A DNA stretch of 53,640 nucleotides, taken from positions 1 to 53,640 of the forward strand of contig NZ_FNYY01000027.1 of assembly GCF_900109145.1 (NCBI RefSeq), given 5' to 3'. This DNA is from Marinovum algicola. GTDB taxonomy: Bacteria; Pseudomonadota; Alphaproteobacteria; Rhodobacterales; Rhodobacteraceae. Positions within the stretch are counted from its first letter, which is position 1; every line of letters starts with the position of its first letter. The notes under the pieces were generated by a model. The model made no database searches, was not told the DNA's origin, and was given only the letters and a program-made list of their open reading frames with translations. This document shows positions 27,739-36,773 of this stretch, in pieces. Position numbers and translations under genes: made by a program.

Positions 27739-29453
27739 GCCCGGGCCTCCGTGGCCGGCTTGCCCGGCACATCCACATCGATGGCGAACAGCGCGCCGGA
27801 CAGGGGCGCCTCGTCCAGCACGCTGGCCGGCAGGCGGATCGAGGCACTGGTGATGAACAGTCGTTTCATGTCGTCGCCGCCGAAACAGCAGCTTGTCGGG
27901 CGCGGCACCGGCATGTCGATCTCGCGTTTGAGCCTGCCGTCGGGGCCGTAGCAGGCCACCCGCCAGCCATCCCAGATGGCGATCCAGAGATTGCCCTCGC
28001 TGTCGGTGCAGAGTCCGTCGGGCTTGCCCTCGGCCGGATCGAAGGTGAGAAAGCTGCGCCGGTTCGACAGGGTGCCGCCGGCGGCCTCGTAATCATAGGC
28101 AAAGACGATGCCGAGCGCGGTATCGGTAAAATAGAAGGTGCGGCCGTCCGGGCTCCAGTCGAGACCGTTCGACACCTGAAAGCCGCCGTCGACCGCCCGC
28201 GCCTCGCCCGGCCGGTCGAAACGGTAGAGCGATCCCGAGGGCATCGAGGCGTCGAGGCTCATCGAGCCGCTCCAGACCCGGCCCTGCGGATCGGTCTTGG
28301 CATCGTTGAAGCGGTTCGAGGGCAGATGCGCCTCGGGGTTGTGGATCGTCTCGAGCGCCTGGGTCACCGGATCATAGCGTTCGAGCCCGTTCTGGGTGAG
28401 CGCCAGCATACCGCCGCCCTCGGCCGGCAGAACTGCCGACACGATGTAAGGCGCCTGCGACATGCGGTTTTCGCCGCGTCTGGGATCGTAGACGTGAAAG
28501 GCGGGCGCGGCGACATCGACCCAGTGCAACACCCCTTCGCGGGCGTCCCAGACCGGGCCTTCGCCGACGATGGCCCCGGTCGCGGCGAGGCATTCGAGCC
28601 CTTCCTCGACATGGGCGGTGCGGCGCGGATTGGCGGTGATGCTCACAGGGGCGCTCCCGATATTGCCCATGACCCGGCGCGCGGCTTCCATCAGGTCGCG
28701 TCCGATCACATGGCGGCGTTCATAACTCAACCGGCTGGCAAGCGCGGTGACGACGATGGCACCATGGCCCATGCCGGGCGGGCCGTTGACCGGCACGGCG
28801 ATTACCACCACGCCTTCAAGGGTGCGCGAATTGGCGATCGAATAGCCGCGCGCGCGGGCGATGGCGAAATCGGCCAGCAGGGCGGATTGCTCCTCTGCCG
28901 GCAGCGCGCCGATGATGCCGTTGACCCGGTGCGGCGGCTGCGCCGAGAGAATGGCATGGCCCGAGGCGCTTTCCAGCGCCGGCAGCTCGCGGCCGATCTC
29001 GACACCGATGGCCAGCGGGTTGGAGGGCCGGCGTACGTCGACATAGATCGTGCGCTCGCCTTCCAGCACCGCCAGGCTCACCGTCTCGTTCAGCTCTTTC
29101 GACAGCCGCAGCACCTCGGTCTCGGCCGCGGTGCGCAGATCGAAAGACGCCATCGACTTGCCCGCCAGCTCGATCAGCCGATGCCCCAGCGCATAGGTCT
29201 TGAGCCGGGGATCATGGCGGATGTAGCCAAAGGCGGTGAGCGCCCCGATCAACCGGTAGAGCGTGGCCTTGGGCAGGCCGGTCTGGGCCAGAAGCTCGGC
29301 CGAGGTGGCCGGCCGGCCGATCTGATCGAGGATCTCGATGATCTGGATTCCCTTGACCAGCGTGCCGGCGCCGGGAAACCGCTCTGCAATGTCGTCGAAC
29401 CTGTTCAAGCGCTCATCCTGCCGCCGCCTCATGGGTGTCGGGATCGAATACAT
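27735..29453 (-). CDS. IclR transcriptional regulator fused to SMP-30/gluconolactonase
   Basis: One uninterrupted 572-residue frame. Residues about 27-85 are an IclR winged helix (SAELLAQTGLPKATLYRLIG), about 100-262 the IclR effector domain (ASGHAILSA; LEGVVVIAVPV), and about 285-565 an SMP-30 six-bladed propeller. Expected metal ligands of the lactonase are present: Glu298 (GEGPVW), Asn in SNRFNDAK, Asn in VSNGLDWSPD and Asp in KPDGLCTDSEGN. It would hydrolyse a sugar lactone and regulate the cluster, or sense the lactone. A second Met at 29432 is an alternative start; either overlaps the ABC ATPase end. Fusion is direct observation; coupled function is inference. Confidence 0.9.
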   Translation of the reverse strand: MYSIPTPMRRRQDERLNRFDDIAERFPGAGTLVKGIQIIEILDQIGRPATSAELLAQTGLPKATLYRLIGALTAFGYIRHDPRLKTYALGHRLIELAGKSMASFDLRTAAETEVLRLSKELNETVSLAVLEGERTIYVDVRRPSNPLAIGVEIGRELPALESASGHAILSAQPPHRVNGIIGALPAEEQSALLADFAIARARGYSIANSRTLEGVVVIAVPVNGPPGMGHGAIVVTALASRLSYERRHVIGRDLMEAARRVMGNIGSAPVSITANPRRTAHVEEGLECLAATGAIVGEGPVWDAREGVLHWVDVAAPAFHVYDPRRGENRMSQAPYIVSAVLPAEGGGMLALTQNGLERYDPVTQALETIHNPEAHLPSNRFNDAKTDPQGRVWSGSMSLDASMPSGSLYRFDRPGEARAVDGGFQVSNGLDWSPDGRTFYFTDTALGIVFAYDYEAAGGTLSNRRSFLTFDPAEGKPDGLCTDSEGNLWIAIWDGWRVACYGPDGRLKREIDMPVPRPTSCCFGGDDMKRLFITSASIRLPASVLDEAPLSGALFAIDVDVPGKPATEARA

Positions 29454-30537
29454 GAAGTTTCTCCACCGGGAAAGCGAGCGCGAGGGTCTCGGCTTCGCTG
29501 TAACGCCGATCGTCGATCACCCGGATCAGCATGGTCTGGGCATCGCGCTCTTCATCGGCGCCGACCTGCGCGCGGTCCAGCTCGAGCACGTTTTCGCCCG
29601 GCGTGTGGAAATGCAGGATCTTTTCGGTGCCGAGGTTCTCGACCAGCGACAGTGCCACGCCGGGGCCGTCTTCGCCCACCCGGATATGCTCGGGACGGAT
29701 GCCGAAGATCATGTCGCGCCCCGACATGCCGGCGCATTTTGCCGGCAATGGGATGTCGTGACCGCCGAACCGGGTCACCGGGCCCTGCGGGCCGCTTTCG
29801 ACCTTGCCGTGAAAGAAATTCATGCCGGGCGAGCCGATGAAGCCTGCGACAAAGACATTGACCGGGGCGTGAAACAGCTGTTCGGCGCTACCCACCTGCT
29901 GGATCTCGCCGCCCTTCATCACCACGATCTTGTCGGCCATGGTCAGCGCCTCGGTCTGGTCATGGGTGACATAGATCGTCGTCACCCCCAGCCGTCTTTG
30001 CAGCTTGACGATCTCGGAGCGGGTCTGCACCCGCAACTTGGCATCGAGGTTCGACAGCGGCTCGTCCATCAGAAAGGCCGCCGGTTCGCGCACGATGGCC
30101 CGGCCCAGCGCCACCCGCTGGCGCTGTCCGCCAGAGAGCGCGCGGGGCTTGCGATCGAGATAGGGGGTCAGCTCCAGAACCCGCGCGGCCTCTTCGACCT
30201 TGGCGTTGATGTCGTTCGCCGGCAGGCCCTGCATCTTGAGGCCGAAACCGATGTTCTTGCGCACCGACATATGCGGATAAAGCGCGTAGTTCTGGAACAC
30301 CATGGCGATGTCGCGCTTGCCGGGGCCAAGCTCGGTCACGTCGCGACCGCCGATGCTGATGGTGCCGCCCGACGTGGCCTCGAGCCCGGCCAACATCTTG
30401 AGCGCGGTGGATTTGCCGCAGCCCGAGGGGCCGACGAAGACGCAGAATTCGCCGTCTTCGATATCGAGGTTGAAATCGCGGATCGCCTCGACGGCGCCAT
30501 AGCTCTTGGTGATCTGATCGAATTGTACGGTTGCCAT
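29413..30537 (-). CDS. ABC transporter ATP-binding protein (UgpC/MalK type)
   Basis: A 374-residue ATPase with Walker A GPSGCGKST, FQNYALYPH, LSGGQRQRVALGRA, FLMDEPLSNLDAK and VTHDQTEAL, plus a TOBE domain. The Met at 30537 (MATVQFDQI) starts the conserved domain; the 40-residue upstream extension is read through the permease gene. Its 3' end overlaps the IclR-SMP-30 start. Serves the CUT1 importer encoded at 30551-33665. Confidence 0.94.
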   Translation of the reverse strand: MATVQFDQITKSYGAVEAIRDFNLDIEDGEFCVFVGPSGCGKSTALKMLAGLEATSGGTISIGGRDVTELGPGKRDIAMVFQNYALYPHMSVRKNIGFGLKMQGLPANDINAKVEEAARVLELTPYLDRKPRALSGGQRQRVALGRAIVREPAAFLMDEPLSNLDAKLRVQTRSEIVKLQRRLGVTTIYVTHDQTEALTMADKIVVMKGGEIQQVGSAEQLFHAPVNVFVAGFIGSPGMNFFHGKVESGPQGPVTRFGGHDIPLPAKCAGMSGRDMIFGIRPEHIRVGEDGPGVALSLVENLGTEKILHFHTPGENVLELDRAQVGADEERDAQTMLIRVIDDRRYSEAETLALAFPVEKLHVFDPDTHEAAAG

Positions 30538-30550
30538 TGGTTTTGTTCCG

Positions 30551-31384
30551 TTACTTCTCGGATCCGGCGGCCAGGCCACCGACGAGGAAACGTTCAAGGA
30601 AAAGATAGACGATGATGATCGGGATCGAGGCCATGATCGACCCCGCCATGATGACATTCCATTCAGTCACGAACTCGCCCTTGAGCGAGGCGATGCCCAT
30701 TTGCAGCGTCCAGCTTTCATCATTGGTGGTCAGGAAAGTGCGACCAAAGAGGAAATCCGACCAGCTGACGACAAAGGCGTAAAGCGCCGTCGCCGCCAGC
30801 CCCGGGGCCGCCACCGGCAACACGATGCGAAAGATCGTGCCCAGCGGCGAACAGCCATCGACCAGCGCCGCCTGCTCGAGTTCGGGCGGCATGGTGTCGA
30901 AATAGCCTTTCAGCATCCAGGTACAGAACGGCACGATCAGCGTCGCCTGGGCGATCACCACCGACCACAGCGACCCCACCAGGCCGGTCGAGCGGAAGAT
31001 CGCAAAGAGCGGGATGATCAGCAGCGTCGCCGGCAGCATCTTGGAGGTCAGGATGAACAGGCCCAGGCCCTGCCCGCCGCGCAGCCGGAAGCGCGAGAGC
31101 GCATAGGCCGCCAGGATCGAGACCGCCAGCGAGATGGTCATCGTGGCAAAGGCGATCAGGATGGTGTTCGAGAACCACAGCATGAAGGGGTGTTTTGCCA
31201 GCAGGTCGGCAAAGACGTTCCATTGCGGATCGGCGGGCCAGAACTGCGGCGGATAGGCCCGCAGGTTCGACGCGGGTTGCAGCGCCGTCACCACCATCCA
31301 GTAGATCGGAAAGAGCAGCAGCCCGCAGGTCACGAGGACCGTGAGATAGAGGGCAATGGTGTTCAGCGGATGTCTCTGTTGCAT
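30551..31384 (-). CDS. ABC transporter permease (CUT1, MalG/UgpE-like)
   Basis: A 277-residue permease from MQQRHP. It has six hydrophobic segments and a degenerate EAA loop (LEQAALVDGCSPLGTIFRIV). It is 13 bp upstream of the ATPase gene and 10 bp downstream of its partner permease. Part of the sulfated-sugar cluster importer. Confidence 0.92.
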   Translation of the reverse strand: MQQRHPLNTIALYLTVLVTCGLLLFPIYWMVVTALQPASNLRAYPPQFWPADPQWNVFADLLAKHPFMLWFSNTILIAFATMTISLAVSILAAYALSRFRLRGGQGLGLFILTSKMLPATLLIIPLFAIFRSTGLVGSLWSVVIAQATLIVPFCTWMLKGYFDTMPPELEQAALVDGCSPLGTIFRIVLPVAAPGLAATALYAFVVSWSDFLFGRTFLTTNDESWTLQMGIASLKGEFVTEWNVIMAGSIMASIPIIIVYLFLERFLVGGLAAGSEK

Positions 31385-31394
31385 CGTATCCCCC

Positions 31395-32342
31395 TCAGTG
31401 CACCGATTTCGCCATGCGCCCGACAAGCGCCCGGCTGATGATTGCGCAGAGCACCATGGTCAGCACGCCGACGGCGGCCCCCTGCCCCATGCGGAAGAAT
31501 TCAAAGCTCTGTTCGAAGGTCAGGATCGACAGGGTCGTCGTCGCGCCCAGCGGACCGCCCTGGGTCAGCACGTGGATGATGGCAAAGTCGCGGAACACCC
31601 AGAGCGTGGTCATCACCATGGTGACACCGACCACCGGCAGCATGTTCGGCAAGGTGATGTACCAGAACCGTTGCCAGACTCCGGCGCCATCGACCTTGGC
31701 CGCCTGGTATTGCTCTTCCGGGATCGATTGCAGGCCGGCCAGAAGCATGATCGACATCAACGGATAGCCTTTCCAGATCATCACGAAACAGACGGCGGCA
31801 AAGGCGGCGGTCGGGTTCGAGCCGAAGGCGATCGGCTCGCTCACCAGGCCCGAGGTCAGCAGGACCCAGTTCACCAGGCCGAAAGAGCTGTCCAGCATCC
31901 AGGCCCAGATCACCGTGGCCACCACCTCGGGCACCGCCCAGGGCAGCGCCACAAAGAGGCGCGCCGCCGCCCGGCCGCGGAACTTCTGGTTCACCAGCAT
32001 CGCCGTAGCAAAGCCGATGATGACCGAGAGACCGCCCACCACGGCCACAAGCTTGAACGTGACCCAGAGCGCGTGCCAGGTTTCGCCCGAGCCGAACAGC
32101 CATTGATAATTCTCCAACGTCCAGGGTTCGCCGCTGTCGCCGATGCGCGCGATGCGCACATCCTGCATGCTGATGCTGACGGACAGCAGGATCGGATAGA
32201 CGATGATCACGGCCATCAACAGCACGGCAGGCGCCAGCAGTAGATAGCCGAACTTGGCGCGGTGGCGCGGGGCGCTGAAATCGATGGTCGGGATCATCCA
32301 GCCTCCGGTTCTGCCGCGATGATGTGTGGTTGTGTCGGTCAT
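31395..32342 (-). CDS. ABC transporter permease (CUT1, MalF/UgpA-like)
   Basis: A 315-residue permease with a polar N-terminus of about 30 residues and six hydrophobic segments. The EAA-type loop is EEQYQAAKVDGAGVWQRFWY. An internal Met at residue 16 is a possible alternative start. Forms the channel with the 30551 permease. Confidence 0.92.
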   Translation of the reverse strand: MTDTTTHHRGRTGGWMIPTIDFSAPRHRAKFGYLLLAPAVLLMAVIIVYPILLSVSISMQDVRIARIGDSGEPWTLENYQWLFGSGETWHALWVTFKLVAVVGGLSVIIGFATAMLVNQKFRGRAAARLFVALPWAVPEVVATVIWAWMLDSSFGLVNWVLLTSGLVSEPIAFGSNPTAAFAAVCFVMIWKGYPLMSIMLLAGLQSIPEEQYQAAKVDGAGVWQRFWYITLPNMLPVVGVTMVMTTLWVFRDFAIIHVLTQGGPLGATTTLSILTFEQSFEFFRMGQGAAVGVLTMVLCAIISRALVGRMAKSVH

Positions 32343-32402
32343 GAATGTCTTGCCCTTGTGCGGCCGGGCCCCGGGCGGGGCGCCGGCCAGTTGGCTGAAA
32401 GG

Positions 32403-33665
32403 TCAGTCCTTGATGCGCGAGACCTGCTCTTGCAGGCGCTTGGCGGCCTCGGCCGGATCAAGATCCTGCAAGATCATCTGCTGGGCAACCTTGTAGAACA
32501 CCTTGACGACCTCGTTGTTCTCGAGCTCCAGGCCCTTGGGCAAACGGTCGACATTGGCTGCCGCCGCATCCGCGGCCGCCTTGGCCAGCACCTCGAAAGA
32601 CGGGTTTTCGGCCATCAGCTCGGAGTAATCGAGGCCCGGGCGCGGTGCCGGCGTCTTGGCCCATTCGGCAAATCGCTGCTGGTATTTCTCGGATGCGGTC
32701 AGGGCGATGAAATCCCACACCAGCTCCTTTTTCTCTTCCGAGATATCCGACGGCATGCCCAGCACGTTCGAAGTGCCCCCCAACGGCGGCGAGAACGGCG
32801 ACTGCGTGATCTTCAGGTGCTGCTGCACCTCGGGCGCGGCACTGCGGAAGGTGTTGTTGATCCAGCCGCCATCCACCGTCATCGCCAGCCGCCCTTCCAG
32901 CAGCAATTGCCGGACATCGGCCGAAGACAGCTCTTTCGGCGTCAGGTTTTCGGTAAAGAGCTGCTTGTAGCGCGCCAGCCCCTCGACCACCTCGGGCCGG
33001 TCGAAGGCGGGCTCGCCGTCCAGGGTCCAGGCGCCGCCGGTGTCGAGCACGAAGTTCTGCGCCTCCTGCATGACGCTGGCCGGATCGTCGAACGGCAGCG
33101 CGATGCCGTATTGATCGAGGATGCCGTCGCCATCGGTGTCCTGGCGCAGTTCGCGTGCGGCATGCAGATAACTGTCCCAGTCGGTCGGCACCGGAATGCC
33201 GGCATCGGCAAAGATCTTTTCGTTATAGGCCAGCACGAAACCGGTGTAGAGCAGCATGATGCAGACCGTTTCGCCTTCCCATTCGCAGGTCGTCTGCCCG
33301 GCCCAATTGCTCAGGTCGATGCCTTCCTCGGCAATGCGCGCGTCCAGCGGCTCCATCCAGCCCTCGTTGGCGAAAGGCTGAAATTCGAAGGCGGCAAGAT
33401 GCACGATGTCGGGCGGGTTGCCACCGGCGAACATGGTGAACATCGTGTCGGCATATTCCGCCCGCGACACGCGGCTCATGTTGATGGTGGTGCCGGGATG
33501 GGTCTCTTCGAACTCGGCAATGATCTCATTCCACCAGTCGCCATATCCCGGCTCGTCCTTCATCCAGCTGACAAAGGTCAGCGTTTCGGCGCTGGCGGGC
33601 AGCGCGGTCAGCATGGTGCTGGCGGCCAGCAGCGCGCCGATGGCGGTTTTTCTCAGGGTTGTCAT
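32403..33665 (-). CDS. ABC transporter substrate-binding protein (CUT1 type)
   Basis: A 420-residue periplasmic protein. The signal peptide ends LPASA before ETLTF (about residue 26). It has the family 1 solute-binding fold. A GGAGGAGACC ribosome site lies upstream. Gene order dehydratase, binding protein, two permeases, ATPase, regulator/lactonase, dehydrogenase implies it binds the sugar the locus degrades, possibly a sulfated monosaccharide or short oligosaccharide. Confidence 0.92.
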   Translation of the reverse strand: MTTLRKTAIGALLAASTMLTALPASAETLTFVSWMKDEPGYGDWWNEIIAEFEETHPGTTINMSRVSRAEYADTMFTMFAGGNPPDIVHLAAFEFQPFANEGWMEPLDARIAEEGIDLSNWAGQTTCEWEGETVCIMLLYTGFVLAYNEKIFADAGIPVPTDWDSYLHAARELRQDTDGDGILDQYGIALPFDDPASVMQEAQNFVLDTGGAWTLDGEPAFDRPEVVEGLARYKQLFTENLTPKELSSADVRQLLLEGRLAMTVDGGWINNTFRSAAPEVQQHLKITQSPFSPPLGGTSNVLGMPSDISEEKKELVWDFIALTASEKYQQRFAEWAKTPAPRPGLDYSELMAENPSFEVLAKAAADAAAANVDRLPKGLELENNEVVKVFYKVAQQMILQDLDPAEAAKRLQEQVSRIKD

Positions 33666-33692
33666 AACGGGTCTCCTCCTCGTTGGTCTGTT

Positions 33693-34865
33693 CTAAAGGC
33701 TCAGTAGGGGTTTCAGATGCGCCATCCCCGCCGCGTTGGGGATGGTGCCGTGGCCGGCGCTGTCCGGGATTCTGAACGCCCCGTTTTCGCAATCTGCCGC
33801 GCCGTCGAGCAGAGCGGCATTCGCCGGATAGATGGTGTGCTGGAACTCATGCGCCTCGGCGCCGGTGGCCAGACCGGCGCGCAGGCTGGCATTGGCAAAG
33901 AGCCCCAGCCCGATGGTGGCATGCGGAATGACCTGCGCGCCGTCCTTGCGTGCGCGCGCGGCGATGCGGGCAAACTGGGTCACGCCGGTGTGGCCCATCT
34001 CGGGCTGCACGATCGCTGCGGCGCCGGCGCGCGGACGATAATCCCATTCGCTGCGCCATTCCTCGCCAAGCGCCAGCGGGCAGGCGATGGACTTGCCCAC
34101 CGCATGCTGCGCCGCGATGTCCTCGGAGGCGACCGGCGCCTCGAAGAACCAGGGATCGAAGGGGCGCAAGCTCTCTGCCATGGCGATGGCCTGATCTGCG
34201 GTGCAGGTCCAATGCACATCGACCGCGATCTTCTGATCGGCGCCCAGCCCGCTGCGCAGGCTGTCGAATTCGCCGGCGATGTCGCCATCGTCGCTGTGGC
34301 TCACCGGGATTTTCACCTTGTCGAAGCCGCGCGCCTGCCAGCTCTGCGCCAGTTCCAGCCGCGCCGCCCTGGTCGCCTCCGGCAGCCCCGAGACATAGGC
34401 CGGAAGTTCGCCGGCGCCGGGCCGGCCAAGCGCCGCTTGCAGGCTCTCTCCCCGGCTGCGCGCATAGAGATCCCAGAGCGCGATATCCAGCGCCGCCAGC
34501 GTGTCGGCCAGATAGCCGCCCCAATAGCCCCGCACCCGCTGCAATTCGTAGAGCGCATCCCAGGTGGCATCCGGGCGAGCCGGATCCAGCATCATCAGAT
34601 AGGGGCCGAGCAGATCCTCGATCAGTGCCGCCACCGCCTTGGGCGCCACCAGCCCATAGGTCTCGCCCCAGCCGATGGCGCCATCGGCATCGGTCAGCCG
34701 CACCACCACCGAACGGTCGAAGCGCGGATAGACCGTGCCATTGAAGCGCCGCACGATGTGGCTGTCGCCGAGGGCAAATTCGCCGTCTCCCAGATCGCCG
34801 AGATAGGCCGCCTTGCGGTCGCGCTCGAAGACAAAGACGTCGATGCGTTCGATCTGCTTATGCAT
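33693..34865 (-). CDS. Mandelate racemase/muconate lactonizing enzyme superfamily dehydratase
   Basis: A 390-residue enolase-superfamily protein. The N-terminal capping domain is followed by a barrel with the Lys-x-Lys motif (FDKVKIP), Mg ligands in AVDVHW, FFEAPV and ALGEEW, and a catalytic His in VIPHATIGLG. That arrangement is typical of acid-sugar dehydratases such as galactonate or fuconate dehydratase. It would convert the aldonate from the SDR/lactonase steps into a 2-keto-3-deoxy acid. It overlaps the aldolase gene by eight bases. Exact acid sugar is not deducible. Confidence 0.9.
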   Translation of the reverse strand: MHKQIERIDVFVFERDRKAAYLGDLGDGEFALGDSHIVRRFNGTVYPRFDRSVVVRLTDADGAIGWGETYGLVAPKAVAALIEDLLGPYLMMLDPARPDATWDALYELQRVRGYWGGYLADTLAALDIALWDLYARSRGESLQAALGRPGAGELPAYVSGLPEATRAARLELAQSWQARGFDKVKIPVSHSDDGDIAGEFDSLRSGLGADQKIAVDVHWTCTADQAIAMAESLRPFDPWFFEAPVASEDIAAQHAVGKSIACPLALGEEWRSEWDYRPRAGAAAIVQPEMGHTGVTQFARIAARARKDGAQVIPHATIGLGLFANASLRAGLATGAEAHEFQHTIYPANAALLDGAADCENGAFRIPDSAGHGTIPNAAGMAHLKPLLSL

Positions 34866-35763
34866 CGGCCAGCTCCCGCGTCAGGCTGGCGCGTTCATAA
34901 AGCTCCAGCACCAGTTCTGTCAGCTCGCCATCCATTTCGGGCAGCGGTTCGCGCACGTCGTCGCATTCGATCAGGCCGCGATGCTTGAGGATCAGCTTGG
35001 TCAGCCGCATCCGGTACGGTGCCTGGATCAGCAAGAGCGGCAGGCTGCGTTCGTAAAGGCGCAGCGCCTCGGCCCGGTCATGCGCCGCATAGGCGCGGTA
35101 GAGCGCGACATGCAGATCGAGCAGTTCGATCGCCGGCATGGTGGCCATCGCCCCCCGGTCGAGCTCTTCCAGCAGGTAGCGCGCGCCGCCGCCGCCGATC
35201 ACCCCGTCGAGATCCGGGCCGCACCCGGCGACCAGCCGCGAAACCTTGGGTCCCGAGGGGATGCCTTCTTCCTTGACGTAGCGAATGGCCGGCACCTCGG
35301 CGGCCAGCGCCAGCATCTCGTCGGCACTCAGATCGGCGCCGCGCGGCTTGAACAGGTTTTGCAGGATGATCGGCCGGCCCTCGCCAAGCGCGGCGGCAAT
35401 GCGGCCGAACCATGTGCCGCAATCGCCCTCCATGCCGGGTACGGCCATCGCCATGATGCCATCGGCGCCGGCCTCGACCGCCATGCGGGTGATCTCGACC
35501 ATCTCGGCCGGATCGGAAGAATTGACACCGGCGATGACCGGCAGCCGGCCCCGGGCCACATCGGCCACGAGGCCCAGCGCGCGGCGGCGCTCTTCGGCGC
35601 TGAGGTAAAGATCTTCGCTGGCGACGCCGGGAAAGACCAGTGCCGCCGCGCCCGCCTCGATCGCATGAGCCGCGACTTTCCTGAGCGAGACCTCGTCGAC
35701 CTCGCCGCTTTTGGCAAAGGGGGTCGGGACGATGGGCAGGACACCCTTCAGCGCAGCTTTCAT
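34858..35763 (-). CDS. Dihydrodipicolinate synthase-family aldolase/lyase
   Basis: A 301-residue class I aldolase of the DHDPS/NAL family. The Schiff-base Lys is Lys164 (RYVKEEGIP). The usual catalytic Tyr of the LYN motif is replaced by Gln135 (ILQNLFKP), so it is not a true DapA. It probably cleaves or dehydrates a 2-keto-3-deoxy sugar acid to pyruvate plus an aldehyde. Start at MKAALKG; upstream extension would cross the promoter region. First gene of the minus-strand operon and divergent from the sugar-acid kinase at 35865. Confidence 0.9.
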   Translation of the reverse strand: MKAALKGVLPIVPTPFAKSGEVDEVSLRKVAAHAIEAGAAALVFPGVASEDLYLSAEERRRALGLVADVARGRLPVIAGVNSSDPAEMVEITRMAVEAGADGIMAMAVPGMEGDCGTWFGRIAAALGEGRPIILQNLFKPRGADLSADEMLALAAEVPAIRYVKEEGIPSGPKVSRLVAGCGPDLDGVIGGGGARYLLEELDRGAMATMPAIELLDLHVALYRAYAAHDRAEALRLYERSLPLLLIQAPYRMRLTKLILKHRGLIECDDVREPLPEMDGELTELVLELYERASLTRELADA

Positions 35764-35791
35764 CTTGTGAGTCTCACTATTTGCAATTGCC

Positions 35792-35829
35792 GTTTCATAG
35801 TTGAAACTTACCGAGGCCCATCGTAACCT
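35792..35829 (+). promoter_or_regulatory. Promoter for the kinase operon with overlapping IclR-type palindrome
   Basis: GTTTCA-TAGT-TGAAAC (35792-35807) is a perfect 6-bp inverted repeat resembling KdgR/IclR-family operators. It overlaps a -35 TTGAAA (35801-35806), which sits 17 bp from a -10-like TAACCT (35824-35829) aimed at the 35865 gene. A second inverted repeat, GTGAG-T-CTCAC (35767-35777), lies next to the aldolase start. The IclR-SMP-30 protein is the obvious candidate regulator. Confidence 0.6.
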
Positions 35830-35864
35830 GTCAATGCGTTTTTGCAGCACGAGGAGCATTCACC

Positions 35865-36773
35865 ATGGCGCAGCCATCCTTCATCGCGGTCGATTGGGGC
35901 AGTTCGTCCTTTCGCGCTTGGGCCGTCAGCACAGCCGGCGAGGTGATCGCCGCGCGCAGCGGGCCGGACGGGCTCAAGTCCGTGAAAGACAGGGATTTCG
36001 AGGCGGTGATCCGCCGCCATTGCGGCGACTGGCTCGAGGCCGATCCGACCCTGCCGGTGCTGACGCAGGGCATGGTGGGCGCGCGCGGCGGCTGGCAGGA
36101 GGCGCCTTATGCCGCCTGCCCGGTGCGGTTTGCCGATCTTGCCGCCAATGCCGGCCGGTTTCACATCGGGGCGCATCCGGTGGTGATTCTGCCCGGCGCC
36201 TGCATGAAGACCGACACCGGCGGCGACGTCATGCGCGGCGAAGAGGTGCAGATCCTCGGTGCCGCCATACTTACTGGGCGCGACGAGGCGGTCATCTGCA
36301 TCCCCGGCACCCACAGCAAATGGGCCCGGCTCGCGGCCGGCACGCTGAGCGGATTTCAGACCTTTGTCACCGGCGAGCTGTTCCAGCTCTTGTTGAACTC
36401 CAGCCTTGTCGGCGCGCTGGCCGAGGGCGACGAGATGCAGGAGGCGGCTTTTGGGCGCGGGCTCGACCGTGGCGCGGCGCTGCCGCTCTCACATGCGGTC
36501 TTTGCCGGTCGCGCCTCGGTGCTGACCGGGCAGATGCCCGGCACCGAGGTTGCGGCCTTTCTCTCGGGCGTGCTGATCGGGGCGGAATGCGCCGCCCAAC
36601 CCGCCGATGACAGCCCGGTTCTGCTTCTGGCCAGCGGTGTGCTGGCCGACCGCTATGCCCGCGCGCTCGATCATTTCGGCCGTGTCCATCTGCCGGTGGA
36701 CGCCGATGCCGCCAGCCTCGCCGGGCTGACCCGGGTGGCGCAGGATCTCTGGCCGAGACGGGTGGCCGCATGA
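35865..36773 (+). CDS. dgoK: 2-dehydro-3-deoxygalactonokinase family protein
   Basis: A 302-residue ASKHA-type sugar-acid kinase. The N-terminal phosphate loop FIAVDWGSSSFRAW, TQGMVGARGGWQEAPY, and PGTHSKWARL with FQTFVTGELFQLL are hallmarks of DgoK. It phosphorylates 2-keto-3-deoxy-galactonate (or an isomer) with ATP. A GAGGAGC ribosome site precedes the ATG. No DgoA-type phospho-aldolase is in the cluster, so its product must be cleaved by an enzyme encoded elsewhere or by the DHDPS-family protein. Confidence 0.92.
   Translation: MAQPSFIAVDWGSSSFRAWAVSTAGEVIAARSGPDGLKSVKDRDFEAVIRRHCGDWLEADPTLPVLTQGMVGARGGWQEAPYAACPVRFADLAANAGRFHIGAHPVVILPGACMKTDTGGDVMRGEEVQILGAAILTGRDEAVICIPGTHSKWARLAAGTLSGFQTFVTGELFQLLLNSSLVGALAEGDEMQEAAFGRGLDRGAALPLSHAVFAGRASVLTGQMPGTEVAAFLSGVLIGAECAAQPADDSPVLLLASGVLADRYARALDHFGRVHLPVDADAASLAGLTRVAQDLWPRRVAA

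Noticed and set aside
26095-27951. A 618-codon plus-strand frame
   Set aside because: Antisense to the FGE and SDR genes, both with intact catalytic motifs.
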